Below are positions 62,273 to 64,000 of a DNA stretch of 64,000 nucleotides, piece by piece. Both the position numbers and the translations under genes were made by a program. This DNA comes from Mycobacterium sp. 852013-50091_SCH5140682 (GTDB lineage Bacteria > Actinomycetota > Actinomycetes > Mycobacteriales > Mycobacteriaceae). Position 1 is the stretch's first letter, and every line of letters begins with the position of its first letter. The notes under the pieces were generated by a model that saw only the letters and a program-made list of their open reading frames with translations, was not told the origin of the DNA and did not search any database. Location of the stretch: NCBI RefSeq assembly GCF_001665685.1, contig NZ_LZTB01000010.1, positions 124,001-188,000 on the forward strand. The letters run 5' to 3'.

Positions 62273-62618
62273 CCTGGTAGAAGGTGATCTTCCAGCCGTC
62301 GGCGCCCAGGGTCGCCAACACGCTGAGGTTCAGCGGGATCGCCGTGCCATCGGGCCCGGTGAAATCCGCCCGTAGGTAACCCAGCGCGACGCCATCGGCG
62401 GGCCTGCGCGTTTCGTGGAACCGGTAGTCCACCGTCAACCCGACCGGTTGCGACTCGTAGTAGGCGTAGACGCCCTGCCTGCCCACGCTGAACGGGCGCA
62501 GCCCCTGGAAGATCGCGTCCTCGGTGAACACCGCGGCCACCCGGTCGGGATCATGACCGTCGATCCCGGCCTTCCACTCGTCGAGGAGTTGGCGAAGGAG
62601 CACCTCAGTGTCCGGCAC
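62253..62618 (-). CDS. NTF2-like (SnoaL) protein
   Basis: 121 residues. LLRQLLDEWKAGIDGHDPDRVAAVFTEDAIFQGLRPFSVGRQGVYAYYES is the NTF2-like cone-fold signature, with a C-terminal sheet GWKITFYQVSPA. Such proteins are small enzymes or ligand binders. GTG 62618 has GGAGG ahead and lies in the end of the SDR gene (14-bp overlap), so the two are coupled. Confidence 0.82.
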   Translation of the reverse strand: MPDTEVLLRQLLDEWKAGIDGHDPDRVAAVFTEDAIFQGLRPFSVGRQGVYAYYESQPVGLTVDYRFHETRRPADGVALGYLRADFTGPDGTAIPLNLSVLATLGADGWKITFYQVSPAQG

Positions 62619-63324
62619 TTTGGCCTCCGTCGACGTGCAGGATCCCGCCGGTGACGAACGTGGCGTTCTCCAGGAACAGCACGGCCTCGACCACGTCGTC
62701 GATGTCACCCATGTGGCCGACCGGGTGCAGCTTGTTCAGGAACTCGTGGGTGGACGGATCGTGCATCGGCGTCCGTATGATGCCCAGAGCCACTGCGTTG
62801 GAACGGATTCCGCGAGTCGCGTACTCGATGGCCAGGGCCTTGGTGGCGGCGTTCAGGCCGCCTTTGGTCAGCGACGCCAGGGCCGACGGCACCTGGGAGT
62901 TGGCCTGATCGACCAGGCTCGTCGAGATCGTGACGATATGGCCACCCTCGCCGTGCGCCTCGACCGCGGCGATCCCGGCTCGGGTCAGCTCGAAGAAGCC
63001 GCGCAGGTTCACCCCGGTGATGGCGGCGTAGTCCTCATCGGTGTAGTCGGTGAACGGTTTGGAGATGAAGATGCCTGCGTTGTTGACGATGGTGTCGACC
63101 CGGCCGAACCGTCCGACCGCGGCGTCGACGATGCGCTGCCCGACGCCCGGTTGCCCGATGTCGCCGGCGACCGCCAGCACCATCGGGTCGTCGCTCGCCG
63201 CGATGCTGCGGGAGTTCGCGACGACGGCGTAGCCCAGCTTGCGGTAGCCCGCGACCAGCGCCTCGCCGATGCCCTGCGATGCCCCGGTGATGATGGCTAC
63301 CTTCGGTGTGTTGTTCACGATCAT
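62605..63324 (-). CDS. SDR family oxidoreductase with altered active site
   Basis: 239 residues, SDR fold: VAIITGASQGIGEAL, NNAG, C-terminal ILHVDGGQSAGH. The active-site Ser is seen in ISTSLVDQ, but the Tyr of YxxxK is replaced: the stretch reads PSALASLTKGG, with Ala at the Tyr position and Lys kept. It may be a divergent or non-catalytic SDR. ATG 63324 has AAAGG ahead. It diverges from the LysR gene. Confidence 0.87.
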   Translation of the reverse strand: MIVNNTPKVAIITGASQGIGEALVAGYRKLGYAVVANSRSIAASDDPMVLAVAGDIGQPGVGQRIVDAAVGRFGRVDTIVNNAGIFISKPFTDYTDEDYAAITGVNLRGFFELTRAGIAAVEAHGEGGHIVTISTSLVDQANSQVPSALASLTKGGLNAATKALAIEYATRGIRSNAVALGIIRTPMHDPSTHEFLNKLHPVGHMGDIDDVVEAVLFLENATFVTGGILHVDGGQSAGH

Positions 63325-63399
63325 GGTCCTTTCGGTGGTCCGTCGCCGGGTACAACAGAGCATCGGCGGCGGCGACTCCCGCAGGTCACGACTGGTTTG

Positions 63400-63413
63400 C
63401 TCCCTGCTGGGAG
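63400..63413. promoter_or_regulatory. Possible LysR-type site
   Basis: CTCCC (63400-63404) and GGGAG (63409-63413) form a 5-bp inverted repeat around TGCT in the gap between the SDR and LysR genes, 24 bp before the LysR start. Short, so tentative. Confidence 0.35.
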
Positions 63414-63436
63414 ACAGCGCCTACTAGTCTGCAACG

Positions 63437-64000
63437 GTGGAACTGCGTCAGTTGCGGTACTTCGTCGTGGTCGCCGAGGAGCTGAACTTCGGCCGCGCCG
63501 CGGAGCGTCTGCACATCGCGGGCCCGTCGCTGTCCCAGCAGATCAAGGCGCTCGAGCGCGACCTCAAGGTCAGCCTCTTCGACCGGGACCGGCGGTCGGT
63601 GGCCCTCACTCCGGCCGGCGCCGCGCTGCTGCCCGACGCCCGTGCCCTGGTCCGACACGCCGATGAATTCCGCAGGCGGGCCACGGGATTGGCGGTCTCC
63701 GATCCCGTCCGTATCGGCTACGTCAACTGGCGGCCCGCGGATCTGGCCGACCGGGCGGCCGGCGTCGCGCAACTACGGGTGGACACCTGGGTGATGCCGT
63801 CGCACACCCAGGCGGCGAGAGTCGCCGACGGCAGCCTGGACCTCGCGATCTGCTGGGTGCCCACCGATGACCTGGCCGAGCTGTCACTTGAGGCCCACCT
63901 CATCGGAGTGGACCGGCTGTACGCGCTGTGCGCAGGCACCGACGACAGCCCGGTCGCGGCCAAGGATGTGGTGGTGCTGGTCGATGCCGACGTGGCAAGT
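63437..64000 (+). CDS. LysR family transcriptional regulator (3' truncated)
   Basis: 188 residues visible before the window edge; frame open. The HTH MELRQLRYFVVVAEELNFGRAAERLHIAGPSLSQQIKALERDLKVSLFDRD is a full LysR pattern, followed by the start of the effector domain (VRIGYVNWRP, LDLAICWVPTDDLAELSL). GTG 63437. It probably controls the divergent SDR/NTF2 pair. Confidence 0.92.
   Translation, partial: MELRQLRYFVVVAEELNFGRAAERLHIAGPSLSQQIKALERDLKVSLFDRDRRSVALTPAGAALLPDARALVRHADEFRRRATGLAVSDPVRIGYVNWRPADLADRAAGVAQLRVDTWVMPSHTQAARVADGSLDLAICWVPTDDLAELSLEAHLIGVDRLYALCAGTDDSPVAAKDVVVLVDADVAS

Overview
The window is high-GC DNA (roughly two thirds G+C) with GTG and TTG starts, ATGA-type gene overlaps and many TetR, SDR, P450 and lipid genes. 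The block kdc - CoA transferase - SRPBCC - dapC - fadA - fadB follows the Mycobacterium tuberculosis Rv0853c-Rv0860 order from memory, so this is a mycobacterial chromosome. The rich sugar, amino-acid and aromatic catabolism suggests a fast-growing Mycolicibacterium (M. smegmatis or a relative); the species is inference. I see no insertion sequence, prophage or CRISPR array.

1-9 kb: a truncated gene, a TetR/MpaB-oxygenase divergent pair, a small secreted DUF732 protein, then a TetR-headed unit encoding a polar amino-acid ABC importer and a cytosolic gamma-glutamyltransferase. Two 14-bp palindromes lie just upstream of the importer. A methyltransferase on the minus strand follows. 9.1-9.7 kb holds tRNA-Lys (minus) and tRNA-Glu, -Asp and -Phe (plus), ending in a textbook terminator.

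10-17 kb: small secreted proteins and lipoproteins, a VOC protein, a LysR-controlled cupin/reductase pair, an MgtC/DUF4010 membrane protein, a YdcF protein and a TetR. 17.3-22.5 kb is a five-gene ATGA-coupled operon (MFS transporter, fumarylacetoacetase-fold hydrolase, PfkB kinase, hexulose-phosphate synthase, hexulose-phosphate isomerase). It diverges from an IclR regulator across four CTTCC-type repeats. 22.6-25.7 kb is a P450 / alpha-beta hydrolase / SDR operon behind paired GGTAC-N6-GTACC sites.

25.7-33 kb looks like one regulon. A TetR diverges from a chain DUF2834 protein - MHS transporter - response regulator - sensor kinase - TAXI solute receptor, with a phytoene-desaturase-like oxidoreductase downstream. 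Near-identical TGTCAwTATTGACA sites lie at both promoters. 33-37.3 kb holds a CtaG-like protein and a PknK-type kinase/ATPase/LuxR fusion.

37.5-52.8 kb is conserved mycobacterial core: SRPBCC proteins, an AhpD-like protein, ketoacid decarboxylase, a racemase-family CoA enzyme, two universal stress proteins behind a DosR-like box, an F420-type oxidoreductase, dapC, an ene-reductase, fadA-fadB and an S9 peptidase. 52.8-53.1 kb holds remains of an MmyB-like regulator. 54.1-57 kb is a three-gene unit with type VII secretion features: an EspC-like/lytic transglycosylase fusion, a lipoprotein and a WXG protein with a Pro-rich tail. 57.5-61.2 kb is an AraC-controlled hydroxyarylic-acid decarboxylase operon (UbiX, UbiD, subunit D) with a coupled SRPBCC protein. 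The window ends with a luciferase-like oxidoreductase and an SDR/NTF2 pair diverging from a LysR gene cut by the edge.

Four long intergenic hairpins (near 10.7, 22.5, 50.9 and 52.8 kb) recur at gene ends; two share their arm sequence.
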